Notes under the pieces: model-generated | Databases searched by the model: none | Told to the model about the DNA's origin: nothing | What the model saw: the letters and a program-made list of their open reading frames with translations, nothing else | Source: Tricholoma matsutake | Lineage: Eukaryota; Basidiomycota; Agaricomycetes; Agaricales; Tricholomataceae | Length of the DNA stretch: 64,000 nt | Reading direction: 5' to 3' | Assembly: GCA_026075535.2 (NCBI GenBank) | Contig: AP026540.1 | Span: 434,001-498,000 of the forward strand | Shown: positions 44,721-55,730 of the stretch, one piece after another | Numbering within the stretch: the first letter of the stretch is position 1 | Layout of the letters: every line of letters starts with the position of its first letter | Made by a program: the position numbers and the translations under genes

Positions 44721-46014
44721 AAACTGAGACAGATGGAGATCAAGACTGCATGCTGCAAGAGAACAGAAGTCAAGCAGGAAGAACCTTACTGCAGTTGGTT
44801 ATGGTATTGGCTGGTAACAATCTGGCATCATGGGTTGAAACATTTTTTGATGAGACGGGTTCACAAGAGAGTGGTGATGCACATCTGCACCACGATCAAG
44901 ATGACGTACATAACTAGCAACTGACACCTGCAATTGTCTGACCACAAAACCACCCAAACACACACCAGCACCATCCAAATGGGAATACTGAGCATCAACA
45001 GCCAACTAAGTGGCCTCACTCAGGCCATCAAGGAGATAGTGGGCAGCGGAAGCGAGTAAGGCCACCAAGTCAAGAGGGGGGTGGGGGAGGCAGTCATCCA
45101 CAGAAGCGAGGGAAAAAAGGTTCTCAGCAGCAGAAGCAATCAAGTCATCCAATTCAGGAGCCAGGGCCATCAAACCAAGAGGTGAGTGTATCAACTCCTA
45201 GTGCACAGGAAGAAAACCATGCCCTGACAAAGATGACACGTAGTCACATTGCCCAAGCATTTATTGTGAAGATCCTATGCCTCTGCATCCATCCAAAAAA
45301 TTGGCCTTGATGCTTGCTAAGCGCAGTGAGCTAATAAATTTGCATGGGGACAAATTGGCACCTGCCTTCCGGCATGATGTAGATATTTGTCTGGAGATCA
45401 AGTCCAGCAGCTTATCCAGTGATTCAGTTGTCATGGCGCAGGAAAATGGATGGCCGTTTGTAATCGACTTTGCTGAGCTATCATATCACATTCAAGGCTT
45501 GCGTGATTTGGTCCGACGTGTCATCATATACAGTGAAGAATTGGAGTGGACTCCTGTTTGGAAGTCGTTCCGAGCCCATTGTCGTGATATCTTCAAATTT
45601 TCAAGATGTAGTGAAATGCAAGCAGAAAATTTATGGAATGCCAGACCAGGATAGTGAGCTTTTGTTTTCAGTTCAATAAAATGTATCATAATGCTAACCC
45701 CACTTGATGTCAGCTATGGAGAAAAAGGGAGATTCATTATTCAAAACGCCTTGAGACGGATGTTTCCTCAAAACCAGAACCTGATAAAGAATATGCAACC
45801 ATTGACATTTCAGCTTTTTGTTGAACATTTGCTAGTTCCACATGTAGCAACCATACTCATCTCACAGGACCGAGACTTGGAATTGCAGGATGCATATGAG
45901 TTGATGTTGAGTAGCGGTGAATTTGGGCACTACCAGTACCCTGTAGAAGATGATGACGACGAGCTTGACAGTATTATCCAAGTTATGGCCAGAGGAATAC
46001 AAAATGTTCCATAG
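44684..46014 (+). CDS. RTC4-domain protein
   Basis: The N-terminal region (44684-45270) is acidic then basic and disordered, with KRVRPPSQ and QKRGKKGS patches that could act as nuclear signals; the exon structure there is uncertain. The RTC4-like domain begins near 45277: WPFVIDFAELSYHIQGLRD, then WKSFRAHCRDIFKFS, and ends exon 1 at 45653. A 60-bp GT-AG intron (45654-45713) joins NARPG to YYGEKGRFIIQNALRRMFP in phase. The P-G-Y-Y-G motif followed by FVEHLLVPHVATILISQD and LSSGEFGHYQYPV is the RTC4 signature. TAG at 46012. Yeast Rtc4 is linked to telomere capping; basidiomycetes carry many paralogues of unknown role. No stop inside the domain, unlike its neighbours, but one frame change near 45277 needs an intron or is damage. 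Confidence 0.6.
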
Positions 46015-46437
46015 GTCTTGTTGTTGATAGCTTTCATGGTTGCATTGATGCATTGCAGTGGTGTCAACTATTATGTATTAACATGCTCCTTTGGCTGCTG
46101 ATACTGTTTCCATGTTATTCGGGCCTTCGGCCCTTGAGGCTGCCACTGTAGGCATGCTTCCACAAGTCACATTGCACTAAAGCTTATTATTTCTCTAGTA
46201 AATTCTACAAGCTTCCACACAACCAGCGAACATGTAAAAAGGCAATTTGCAAAACCATGATTATTTGTATTACAGAGGCTAAGGATTGCAAGGCAGCAAG
46301 ATAAAATTAGCAAGACATTATCATAAGTATCAAGTCAGCAGACATTGCACCACAATGAATGATCAGTAGTCAGTCCCAGATTATCAAAAAGCAGGATACA
46401 GTGAGGCGAAATTGGCAGGCACAATGAAAGCAGGTTT
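46015..46437. other. Intergenic, no feature seen
   Basis: Between the RTC4-like gene and the convergent minus-strand Cys-rich fragment. Contains a GGGCCTTCGGCCCTTGAGGC short hairpin near 46118-46138, possibly a 3'-end structure for the RTC4-like transcript. Confidence 0.35.
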
Positions 46438-46957
46438 TCAGATGGAAAGCGATCTGATTACCTCCAGAGTCTCAAAGATAATAGTGGGATTTGCGAGGAG
46501 GTTTCTCAGTCCTTCACCAGTAGTGGAGGCTAATTTGGCTAACCCTGGAAGAAGCGTGACACGTGCTCGAAAATTTGGTTGGTGGTGGATCAAGAACAAC
46601 AGGGGATGGACAATGTCCCTCCATAAGCAGTTTTTTCCTATGTGGGGGTCATGGAATCGGATATGGGTGTTATTGTTGGGATCCATGTAGAAAGTCTGAG
46701 ACCAGTCCCATTTGTAGTGTGAACACCAAGGCAATCTCTGCACTTACCTTTAACAACATGCCACATCCATAGCAGGCACTCCTTCCAAAGTCGAGGTTGC
46801 ATCTGAATTGTATGAAGTCTAGGTCTGAGGCGTTTGCGATGCCTTGGGGACATCTTGTTAGGCTATGTTGGGAATTGGGTTGGTTGTCAGCGAGGCAGAT
46901 GATGCATCGATTGGAGAGGGCATCCAAACTTCTTTTGATATTGATGAGGTGAGCCAT
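46438..46957 (-). pseudogene. Cys-rich C-terminal module like that of Agaricomycete RecQ-like helicases
   Basis: 46957-46670 reads RCIICLADNQPNSQHSLTRC, then FIQFRCNLDFGRSACYGCGM: pairs C..C, a His, a Cys, then C-Y-G-C. In another frame 46743-46438 continues with LWRDIVHPLLFLIHHQPNFR and PTIIFETLEVIRSLS. This C..C-H-C-CYGC arrangement followed by a hydrophobic tail is what I recall from the extension after the helicase domain in the large RecQ-like families of Agaricomycetes. The helicase domain itself is not in the neighbouring sequence, so this is a fragment, or a free-standing protein with this module. From memory of the pattern only. Confidence 0.4.
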
Positions 46958-46961
46958 GGCA

Positions 46962-47800
46962 TCATCCTGAGTGACTATGATAGTTGGGATTGCTGAAATA
47001 TGATATATTTATCAGTGTATGATGTACATCTTGCCTGAACTCACTGCTGTTTTGAGCATTGGATGGTAAAGGGCATGGTTGCTCCTGAATTCGGTGTGAT
47101 GAGGGTGCAGACAGACCCACAGATGGACCTGCAGATGGACCCCCTGACGCCACTGCTAGAATGTCATGTCAGTGATCAGTATGAGCACCACCTGGACTCA
47201 CCACTGTTTTCAGCATTGGCATATTTAGCTGGTGTGAGGGGGTGTGGCACGTCCTGAATCCTGCATTTCAAAGCATTTGGTCGGTCGCAGGCTGCTTGCA
47301 ATGAGGCTGCCTGAGGCCAACCCTATAACTTAAAGACATGTAAATATATACCTCCATGTGAAATGCTGAACCATACCTTGATTCCGCAGGCTTGTTGCTA
47401 GGTCCATGCAAAATAGTTGAGGTATAGAATATTGACTTGGAGGGCACTTACCAGGTTGGCCTTGCTCCAATCTTTGGACAGCGAGGGGCTGTGTGGCTCC
47501 TGCAGACTATCAGGCAAGGAAAAAAACAAAGCAAGAAAAGAAAACTCACCATTTCCAACAAGATTGAGGTTTATGTTAATGTTCCATGGTGGCACAGGGT
47601 CTGTAGTGCTGCGGGACTGACCTGAGAGATCACTGAGAAGGTCAGAGACATAGGTGAGCTGGTTGATGACCTGCATCAACATCAGGGGCACTATATACAG
47701 CGTTAGATTTGTTTTCTGCAAATGAACCCAATTGAAAAGAGACCCAAGTTGGGAGGTGATGTAGAGTGCTTGCGCTTGCATGAGGTCCTCTTCACAACTG
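46962..47800 (-). other. Possible minus-strand coding fragments
   Basis: 47781-47398 (127 codons) is open, but composition is mixed and no motif is seen. 47153-46962 is Ser/Pro-rich. They may be upstream parts of the Cys-rich module's gene. Nothing on the plus strand. Confidence 0.25.
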
Positions 47801-47807
47801 CCAATAG

Positions 47808-48323
47808 TTGTTCAGTGGAAGGAGTAAGGTGGCTGAAGGCAGAGGAGTGCTGCCGACAGGTGTGACTCTAGTTGGAAAAATACCCAATCCAGGAGGCGAC
47901 ACAGAGGGCTTTCCACCTTGTGAGGTCCTGTTCTTAATGGTCAGGGTGGTTTCGCCAAAGAAAAAAGCCTCGTCAAGGGGATCACAGGTGGTTTCAAAGA
48001 CATCCTTGACATCTGGTGGTACCTCTGCCAAGGCTGCCGCAAAGATTACGCCTGCCATCACTATTCACAACATGCAAGGCTCGATCAATCAGCTGACCAA
48101 CATTATGGAAAAAACCCTTGCAGCACCCGACCCCACATCTGTGCAACAAATACAGGCAATGGAGCTGTTGCAGAAGCAGGATGATGGTCTCATGATGGAG
48201 GAACAGAGTGAGATGATTTCGAAGTTTGTAACAGATTCTGCAATTGCAGGTGCATACATATCGCTCAAGGAGAATGCTGGACTCAGATGGAATTGGCTGC
48301 AATGTTTACTGAAACAGAACTAA
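47808..48323 (+). CDS. Harbinger accessory (Myb/SANT-like, ORF2-type) protein, C-terminal part
   Basis: From about 48045 the frame reads TIHNMQGSINQLTNIMEKTL, then TSVQQIQAMELLQKQDDGLM and FVTDSAIAGAYISLKEN to TAA, a helical C-terminus like that of the second protein of PIF/Harbinger elements, which helps the transposase enter the nucleus and bind ends. The first 75 codons are less certain (lysine-rich KKKASSRGS). It is convergent with the Harbinger transposase on the other strand, the usual two-gene layout. The N-terminal Myb-like domain was not found. Confidence 0.55.
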   Translation: MFSGRSKVAEGRGVLPTGVTLVGKIPNPGGDTEGFPPCEVLFLMVRVVSPKKKASSRGSQVVSKTSLTSGGTSAKAAAKITPAITIHNMQGSINQLTNIMEKTLAAPDPTSVQQIQAMELLQKQDDGLMMEEQSEMISKFVTDSAIAGAYISLKENAGLRWNWLQCLLKQN

Positions 48324-48490
48324 GACTGATTGTATGTACACTTGTATGAACTATTGTTGTGTACTATGACCTATATATCTATGTCATCAAGCTTGTTGAA
48401 ATCAGAATCCATGGTGTCATCTATGCCAATACCCCTCTCTCGGCAGATACATTGATAATTGGCCCACATTACTTCTGCAATTCGGTCTTG

Positions 48491-50058
48491 TCATGCATCT
48501 ACCTCCTCTCTCGCCCCCTCTGCTTCAGCTCCGAGTCCAGGTGTTGTGTCATTTCTGTCTGCATCACTGGACACATAATGATCATCAATATCTGATACAG
48601 ACCCTTTGTCTGGATCATGAATGCGGATGAAGTTGTGAAGTGCTGACAATGCTACTGGGATCCGTGCTTGTACCTCCAAATTATACTCCAGTGCAATAAG
48701 CAATATCCTGAAGTGACGCTTCAAAACCCCGAAAATCTGCTCAATAATGTTACTGTTAGGAAACCACCCCATTACCTAATAAACTTTCATTTTATTTTAT
48801 TATGTCGAATTACACTACATGATGCCAAATGACACTATATTTTGATAGTGTGAGAATTTTATTTCGCATGCATCAAAATGTATGCGCATGTACGAGTGCA
48901 TCAGTAACAACAATGTACAATATATGTAACATAGTATATAAACCCTAAATATATGCCTAGGGGACCCCAGTTGTGTTCTCTTAGGTATTCCACCTATGTT
49001 TTTGGTGTGAAAGGCCTATTTCAACAAACTCACCTATTAATAACCCTACGCATCAAAACCATCATTTCCCCCATCATGAGTGTGGATCCCGCCCCCTTCT
49101 TGTAGAGAGAACCCACACGGTCTTAGCTAGCAGATAGTAGGTGTTGCCCTAACAGTTACAAGCTGAAGCATATCGAAGGTTAAACAATTCTTCCTTTGTT
49201 GTAGGTCTGTAATTAATGTATACATGAATGAATTCTGACTTGGGTTAAATACATAATTTATTCATACCTGGTGCCAGCACGGCCCTATTCAGCAAGATGA
49301 TATTGTATGCCGCGGTATGGAAGAAGAAGTTCTTTGCATGATGGAAATCCAGCGTCTGCAAGATAGTACTTGCCATCAGGAATAACAAGATCTTTTGAGC
49401 GAGCATCTTGAAAAGGCAATTTTTTGAAAAGGCAATTTTGCAAAATGAAACCTTTGCGATTTTGACAGAAAACTTGTTCTAATGCAGGAGGCACACTGTG
49501 TATATGTCTACCATCTATTGCTCCAAGACCATCCTTGAAAAATGGCCAGAATTTTGGATTACGGCGGAAATGATGTGGAAGTGGAGTTCCCACTGTTGGC
49601 AGGCGCACATACTTGCTGTAGAATTGTTCTAAGGAAAGGATGAAAAGAATTTGTCGGAAGTAGCTATAAATGTGGTCCATTATGAGACTCTAAAGTGTCT
49701 ACAAGCAAAATAGTTGTCCTACTTACCGTAAAATTGTCTCATTAGATCTTTGAAATCTCTCTCTCAGATGCCTGATTGTCAGGCCAGTCACACAAGCATA
49801 GAGGAAAATAGCAAGCTGCTCCTCAAGCAAGACATTCTTTGAATTTTGGTATCCTGCTGCTCGAAGGTTTGCAATCAGGGCTGAGAATACATGAAGGTGT
49901 ACTCCAAGCTGAGTGCGGATACATTCTGTGTGACCAGACAGGAGTTTTATGACACATCCCTCTTCCGTTAACACAGAAGTATGGTATGCTTCGTGGGTAT
50001 ACATTGCCTGCATCATGGTAGCAGAAGCCGATAGCATGATGCTGATTATCAGGGTCAC
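48491..50058 (-). pseudogene. PIF/Harbinger transposase (DDE_Tnp_4), split by a solo LTR
   Basis: Minus strand, in order: 50058-49723 (SALIANLRAAGYQNSKNVLL, EEQLAIFLYACVTGLTIRHL, RFQRSNETI), an intron-like gap, then 49680-49285 (NPKFWPFFKDGLGAIDGRHI with catalytic Asp; KYYLADAGFPSCKELLLPYR with Asp). A TAG then a GT-AG intron (about 49270-49210) lead to EELFNLRYASA. The solo LTR 48754-49154 interrupts here, and 48753-48491 continues NIIEQIFGVLKRHFR, with the catalytic Glu, then ALHNFIRIHDPD and an acidic tail. The segment that normally lies between QNCL and the second Asp (G-W-E-G-S-A region) is missing by about 20-25 residues, with a short duplicated AAAGGCAATTTT at the join. Triad residues are present, but the gene is interrupted and deleted. 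Confidence 0.85.
48754..49154 (+). repeat. Solo LTR of the gypsy family (401 bp)
   Basis: TGTTAGGAAACC...CCCTAACA, same length as the LTR at 2686, with an exact 5-bp duplication GTTAC (48749-48753 and 49155-49159). No internal sequence, so LTR-LTR recombination removed the rest. It lies inside the Harbinger transposase just before the catalytic Glu region. Confidence 0.95.
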
Positions 50059-50395
50059 ATACTGAATGGTGCATCGTTGAAGTAATCTGCGCTAATTTTC
50101 ACAGTCATCTAGGGGTTGGTCCATGAGTTAATGCAGTCAATGGGTTTGCTTTTATTCTGATAAGCATGGTCCACATTCTTGTTCTGATATAGCATGCCAT
50201 CACAATGTCGCAAAGAAAGAATATTATCATTGTCAGACCAGGATAGAATACAGAAGTTCTTGTTCTGATATAGTATGCCATGACCATGCGAAGAAAGATT
50301 GTGATCATTGTGAGAGCAGGATAGATCACTGAGGTAATTAAGAAGTGTTCTGATACCGCATTACTTCCAGAGCCTGAGTATACTGCTGAGAGATG
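50059..50395. repeat. Tandem duplication of about 80 bp
   Basis: TTCTTGTTCTGATATAGYATG starts at about 50174 and 50258; the two units (about 84 and 77 bp) share further words (AAAGA, ATCATTGTSAGA, CAGGATAGA). 50335 onward has a truncated third start (GTTCTGATAC). No gene. Confidence 0.6.
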
Positions 50396-50829
50396 AGAGG
50401 CACATATAAGGGCAACCTAAGCCTCTAGCAAAGGGAAATCTGAAGTTAAAATTATGCTACATAATACAGGCATTGGGGACACACCTAGCAAAGGGAAATC
50501 TGAAGAGAAAACTCTAAGGATTCCCTTGCTGATGCCCAGTATATGTGAAGACGACAAAAATCAAATATAACCTAAAAATAGAAAAAGGCAGAGATAGGTG
50601 GATCAAGGCCGCCGAATGACATCATACCAAGGGGTATGTGTTGGAAGGGGTACTCCACCTCTAAATATAAAAGTGTCAACATGTACAAACATGATAGCAA
50701 GGGAAAATTAGTAATAAAATCCGGAAAAATCATAGAAAATGAAGAATAGAAGGAAATGAGGTGGGGAAAAATATAGGATGAACATAAAAAATAGGAAAAA
50801 CACACAGGGCACCCCCCTAGTCCCCTTAC
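50396..50829 (-). repeat. R430 repeat, copy 2 (probable solo LTR)
   Basis: TATAAGGGCAACC to GTCCCCTTACA, closely matching copy 3 (54783-55256). GAGAG lies directly right of it (50830) and also 5 bp left of the TATAAGG start, so a TSD is possible but the left edge is uncertain. Confidence 0.75.
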
Positions 50830-51276
50830 AGAGAGCTAATATCAGCTCTCCATGACATTACTATTGGTATGTATCTCTCACTCTCCCTGACTTGTGTTCA
50901 ATGTTTTTTTTTGATAATTAGTACTCAAAGAACTGTACCAAAAGAATGACTTGATACATCGGGACATCAGCTACAACAACATCCTTCTATTCCGTTCGGA
51001 AGACAATCCAGGAGATTTACATCCTGGATTATTGATCAATTTTGAATATGCCATAACCCTAAGCAAAAGCCAATGTAGCACTGATACTAGCCGTGCAAAT
51101 TCACTAGATCTTTCTGTTGACCCCCTTGCATAACAAATATGTCGCCAGAGTGTATATAGTGGTGAAAACGAAGCATTTGTCGTAACGAAAATATATGACA
51201 AAGATATGAATGCAACCATCTATGTCAGTGATGTGAACATCAGTTTTCCTGATCAGGACTTTTGGGTAGTGGGACA

Positions 51277-51550
51277 TGTTGGAGCAGACTATATACGCTG
51301 CACAGTGGAAGAGACAACACGTTCCTTACAACCTACCTGGGGTTTACTTAGACTTACAGCTAGGGTTAGCAGAGGTAAGAACACTGACCTCCTACTATGG
51401 TACAGGTTCTCCTTATATACATAATAATAAGGATGTCACATGACTCAGGAATGTGTTTACCACATGTATGCGCAGTAAGTGCAGTAACATGCATATGCTG
51501 CATGTATTGCCTCATGTATACAGCATGCATCACTGGGATTAATTTCAACA
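51277..51550 (-). repeat. Copia 2 LTR (3' by coding strand)
   Basis: 274 bp with TG...CA ends. Contains words such as ACATGTATGCGCAGTAAG and CATGCATCA in near-repeats. No polypurine tract is obvious, but a C7 run (G-rich on the coding strand) follows at 51551. Confidence 0.93.
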
Positions 51551-51582
51551 CCCCCCCTCAAACTGTACAGCGCTCTAAGCAG

Positions 51583-53835
51583 CTAAGTTTGAATCTCGAA
51601 AGTAATTCTGAGAGAGTCTCTAAATTTCCTGAATAGGACAGTGTCAAGGTTCTTTGTGAACATGTCAGCCGGATTATCACTTCCAGTAATGAAAACAACT
51701 GTGACTTTGTCATTTTCTATGCATTCGCGGGTGTAGTGGTAGCGAATGTCTATATGTTTGGTCCTTCTTTCCTGAACTGGATTTGATCCAATAAAGATGG
51801 ATCCCTGATTATCAGCGCAGATTGGTACACGCTTCAGTGTATATCCAAGTTCCTGGAATAAGGACTCTATCCACACTATCTGCCGACAAGTGTCGGAGAG
51901 AGCCATATATTCAGCTTCTGTGGATGACAGTGCTACAGTTTTTTGTAAACGGGACTGCCAGCACACAATGCCACTCGCCAGAGTAGCAAAGTAACCCATT
52001 GTAGATCAGCGCTTGACAGTGTCAGCTGCCCAATCAGAATCTGTGAAGGCCTGCAGCCCCTCGGATTTCTCTCCATCATAGACTATACTGTACTTCTGGG
52101 TTCCCACCAGATAGCGCATTATGTACATTGCTTTGTCTAGATGTTCTTGGCTAGGATTAGCCGAGAATTGCGACATCTTGATTACCACGTAAGCGATATC
52201 AGGTCGCATTCCAAGCATCAGATACAATAAAGATCCGATCACAGACTGATATTTCAATCTAAGCACCGCGTTTGGCATTGCTGTGTTCTCTGATGGTTTG
52301 TAGCCAGTCGGGAGCGGAGTGGGGGCAACTTTGGCATTTGTCATCTCAAACCTCTCGAGCACTTTGGCGAGATATTCTGTTTGATTGAGTTTGACTTTTG
52401 TAGCGGTCTGGGTGATGCGCATGCCTAAGAATTCCGTGACTTTTTCAGTACTACGGCACTCCCAATGCTTCAGGCAAGCATTCTTCTTTTCATCCACAAG
52501 TTTCTTGTTCTTGCCCATGAACAAGCCATCGTCAACATAGACTAGCGCAATACTGATGCTGCCTGTCTTAGGATCCTTGTGTATGAAGATGCCGGCATCG
52601 GAGCTGGCACGCACAAACCCAATGGTGCGCATAAATGCCTCTAGCTCTTTCCACCATGCTAGTGAAGCCTGTTTAAGGCCATACAATGCTCGGCATAAGC
52701 GCATTACTTTGCACTCTTTACCCTTGAGTCTGAAACCCTCGGGTTGATCCATATAGATCTCCTCATCAAGTTTGCCATATACAAATGCAGTTTTTACATC
52801 TAGACCGGTCATATATATGCCTTCTAGAGATGCAAGGGCAAACATGAGGTGTACGGTCTCATAGCGGACTACTGGTGAGAAAATCTCATCAAAGTCAACG
52901 CCTTCGACTTGTGAAAAGCCTTTGGCCACGAGTCTGGCTTGTTTTCTTCTGTCCGATTTCATGGAGAAAACCCATCTATTTTTGATCGTTTTCCAATCAT
53001 GTGGAAGATCGACGATATCATAGACTTGTCGCTTGCGAAGAGCCTCTAACTCTTCATGACAAGCCTGTTTCCACTCAAGTTGCTGCTGCCGGGGTAGGCG
53101 CGCAATATCGCGAAATTGGTTTGGAACTAGGTTTTTTCTGCTTGATGGTGTGACTGCTTTTGATAACAGCCAGCGGATAAGCTCATCTCCACCTTCCTTG
53201 GTTATCTTTTTAATATAACCTGCTTCATCCAGTTCCCCCATTGGGTAATCATGTTCTTGATTATTGGAATCAGGCACACTCTCGTGGGGTGCCGAACTCG
53301 GTCCAGCAACCGGTTCTTGCTGTTGAGGTCGTGGTCGTGTTCGGTTATGATCCGAATCTTGACCCACAGACTTCTTCCAATATCGATCACGTGCAATGTC
53401 TCTCTCTATGTCAGAGGGGAGTCGCTGTTCTCCATAGGTATTGCTGGGACGGTTTGGGATTTTCCTCTGCCTGCCTGATCGACGGGGCAATTGCTGCCAT
53501 TCCTGTTGATCTTCACATCTTGGACGAAAGTCCTCAGTGTTAACTGGAGGCGGCGGAGGAGGAGCGTTAGTCGCATCGTCATGCGCCTTTTGCTCACTTG
53601 GTAAATCATCATCATCATCTTCTGATGATGGAGGAAGGGGCAGATTTTGTGGCGGTATAGGGTCATCGCCATCCATTCCAGATGAGTGGTCGTCATCTTT
53701 TGGTTCTGGAGGTGGAAAATCACCAAGGTCTGTCTTGGCAGGAGTTTTAGCTCTGGGACAGCATGGGAACATCGTTTCATCAAATAGTGCCGTGGCACCA
53801 ATGAATATTGCGCCATTTCGTCGACGGCTTTCCAC
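51583..53835 (-). pseudogene. Copia 2 pol: RT and RNase H, one TGA
   Basis: Starts in the linker after integrase (ETMFPCCPRAKTPAKTD, then a Pro/Asp-rich stretch). RT follows with WVFSMKSDRRKQARLVAKGF, TGLDVKTAFVYGKLDEEIYM and VYVDDGLFM (YVDD intact), then the RNase H region (AFTDSDWAAD). A single TGA at 52003-52005 fits CGA, after which YFATLASGIVCWQSRLQKTV and TEAEYMALSD continue in the same frame to 51583. Everything but that codon is intact over about 750 codons, so this RT was lost recently. No integrase core is present upstream. Confidence 0.92.
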
Positions 53836-54257
53836 ACTTCCTCATCAGACACCGGAGGTTCAGATCCGAGGGAGATGGTATCGTCTTCTACCTCCTCGAT
53901 TCTAGACTCGGGTTCTGGTTCTATCCTTCTTCTCTTTCCTTCTCACACTGTCAGGTGCTCTTCCAGCGGTCGCAGATTTTTCGCGCTGTGCGGAAGTTGC
54001 ATTTGCTCGAGGGTGTCTTGAGCTTGCTGATATTCGGCATAAACCAAACAAGAGGTAGAGGCCGCGCCCGTATATGCCTGTGCAGGCGGTCGGCGGCGAG
54101 GATCCCTTGTGGGAGTGTGTTCGCATCTTTCGATGCACTGTATAAGCGGCATCGGCGGTATGATGGTGCCATTACCATTTATGGTGGTATAGGCTTTGGA
54201 GGCGAGGTGGGTATATTTATCCTTCGGCTTCTCCTCCTTAGTCTTTCTGTCCCCACG

Positions 54258-55480
54258 TCATCCACACTTTCGGGACAAGTCTCCGTTGCTGTTTTGCCCT
54301 TCTTTGGGCTGCCATTTGGGGTTTCTCCCTTTGCGCTTAACAGCAGAAAGTTTGTTGGCCTGAGGCTGGCCAGCGGGCTTTCCTACTGCTGTGCGCCTTG
54401 AGGCTTCAGCGACAATGGAGTTCTTGACATGTTTAAATGTCAAGGCGCTAGTAGCGGTCGTGTTAAGGACCGTTGCAGACAAGGAATTGTACTCGTGCGG
54501 CATTGCAGCAAGTAGAATCATTGCTTGCACTAGCTCGGAGATGGCAACGTTAGCAGCCGTAAGGCGCTTAAATTTGTCTGCCATTCTAGCAATCTCCGGT
54601 GCGGAGTTCGCAGCTGGGATCTTGATCACTATTGCAGACCTAAAGTCCATGAAGACTTGGGAGGGGCCGTCCACACCATAATCGGTGCGGATGAGATCCC
54701 ACACCTCCTCAGCAGTGTCCTTTGAGTTGGCACGCTGCCGAATGGAGGGGGCCAGGCGGAGCACTAGGCTACCAATGGCCTGTATAAGGGCAACCTAAGC
54801 CTCTAGCAAAGGGAAATCCGAAGTTAAAATTATAAGGGCAACCTAAGCCTCTAGCAAAGGGAAATCCGAAGTTAAAATTATACTACATAATACAGGCATT
54901 GGGGGCGCACCTAGCAAAGGGAAATCCGAAGAGAAAACTCTAAGGATCCCCTTGCTAATGCCCAGTATATGTGAAGACGACAAAAATCAAATATAACCTA
55001 AAAATAGAAAAAGGTGGAGATAGGCGGATCAAGGCCGCCGAATGACATCATACCAAGGGGTATGTGTCGGAAGGGGTACTCCGCCTCTAAATATAAAAGT
55101 GTCAACATATACAAACATGATAGCAAGGGAAAATTAGTAATAAAATCTGGAAAAATCATAGAAAATGAAGAATAGAAGGAAATGAGGTGGGGAAAAATAT
55201 GGGACGAACATAAAAAATAGGAAAAACACACAGGGCACCCCCTTAGTCCCCTTACAGCCTGGTCATTTTTGTTGCTCCAGGTCTGGAGCTTGGCATTAGC
55301 ATCCGCTATCAAAGTAGCGTTCGTCACCATCAAGGGAGGCGCCGGGGGCGGTTTTTGCTCTGCCCTGCTAGTTATTTGCCAGAGGCCCTGAGACCTGAGC
55401 CACGCCTTCATTGAGTTGGCCCATTGAATGTAATTTGATCCGTCGAAAGTTTGAATGAGTTTCTCAAGAGTTGAAGACAT
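54258..55480 (-). pseudogene. Copia 2 gag, interrupted by R430
   Basis: Begins MSSTLEKLIQTFDGSNYIQW at 55480 and runs through WSNKNDQA to the insertion at 55256. It resumes at 54782 as IGSLVLRLAPSIRQRANSKD, then EEVWDLIRTDYGVDGPSQVF and a basic Gly/Gln tail to 54258. The reading frame is kept if the insert and one GCCTG copy are removed. 54257-53836 is a damaged remnant of the gag C-terminus joined to the post-integrase linker; the protease and integrase segments are missing. Confidence 0.88.
54783..55256 (-). repeat. R430 repeat, copy 3, in copia 2 gag
   Basis: TATAAGGG...CCCCTTACA flanked by GCCTG (54778-54782 and 55257-55261), a 5-bp duplication as for an LTR element. Its first ~50 bp are present twice in tandem (54783 and about 54832), not seen in copies 1 and 2, so this copy gained a short duplication. 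Marks the R430 insertion as younger than copia 2. Confidence 0.85.
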
Positions 55481-55730
55481 GATTTTGTGGTGGCAGCTGT
55501 TTAAAAGCGCTCAATCAGTCTTTTTACTCAATAAAACATGTTTAACGTTCTCAGGAGAAAACACTTCTTCAGAGTGGTTAACTCTAGTCAACCTAGGTTT
55601 TATGTGCAGCTCACAGGGAGCGCAATGCAGCTCATGAAGAGCGCAAGGTTATAATTTGGAGACGATAAAGTCAATGTCGTTCACAGCCAATTAAGGCGCG
55701 TTCACGATGTGCCCAGCAGGGCCCATAACC

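Noticed and set aside
46118..46138. Rho-independent-style terminator
   Set aside because: The GGGCCTTCGGCCC hairpin has no following T run and the genome is eukaryotic; kept only as a possible 3'-end structure.
53537..53905. Long plus-strand ORF rich in Gly/Ser over the copia 2 linker
   Set aside because: It is the antisense of the Pro/Asp-rich linker of copia 2 pol (minus strand), whose homology and frame continuity decide the strand.
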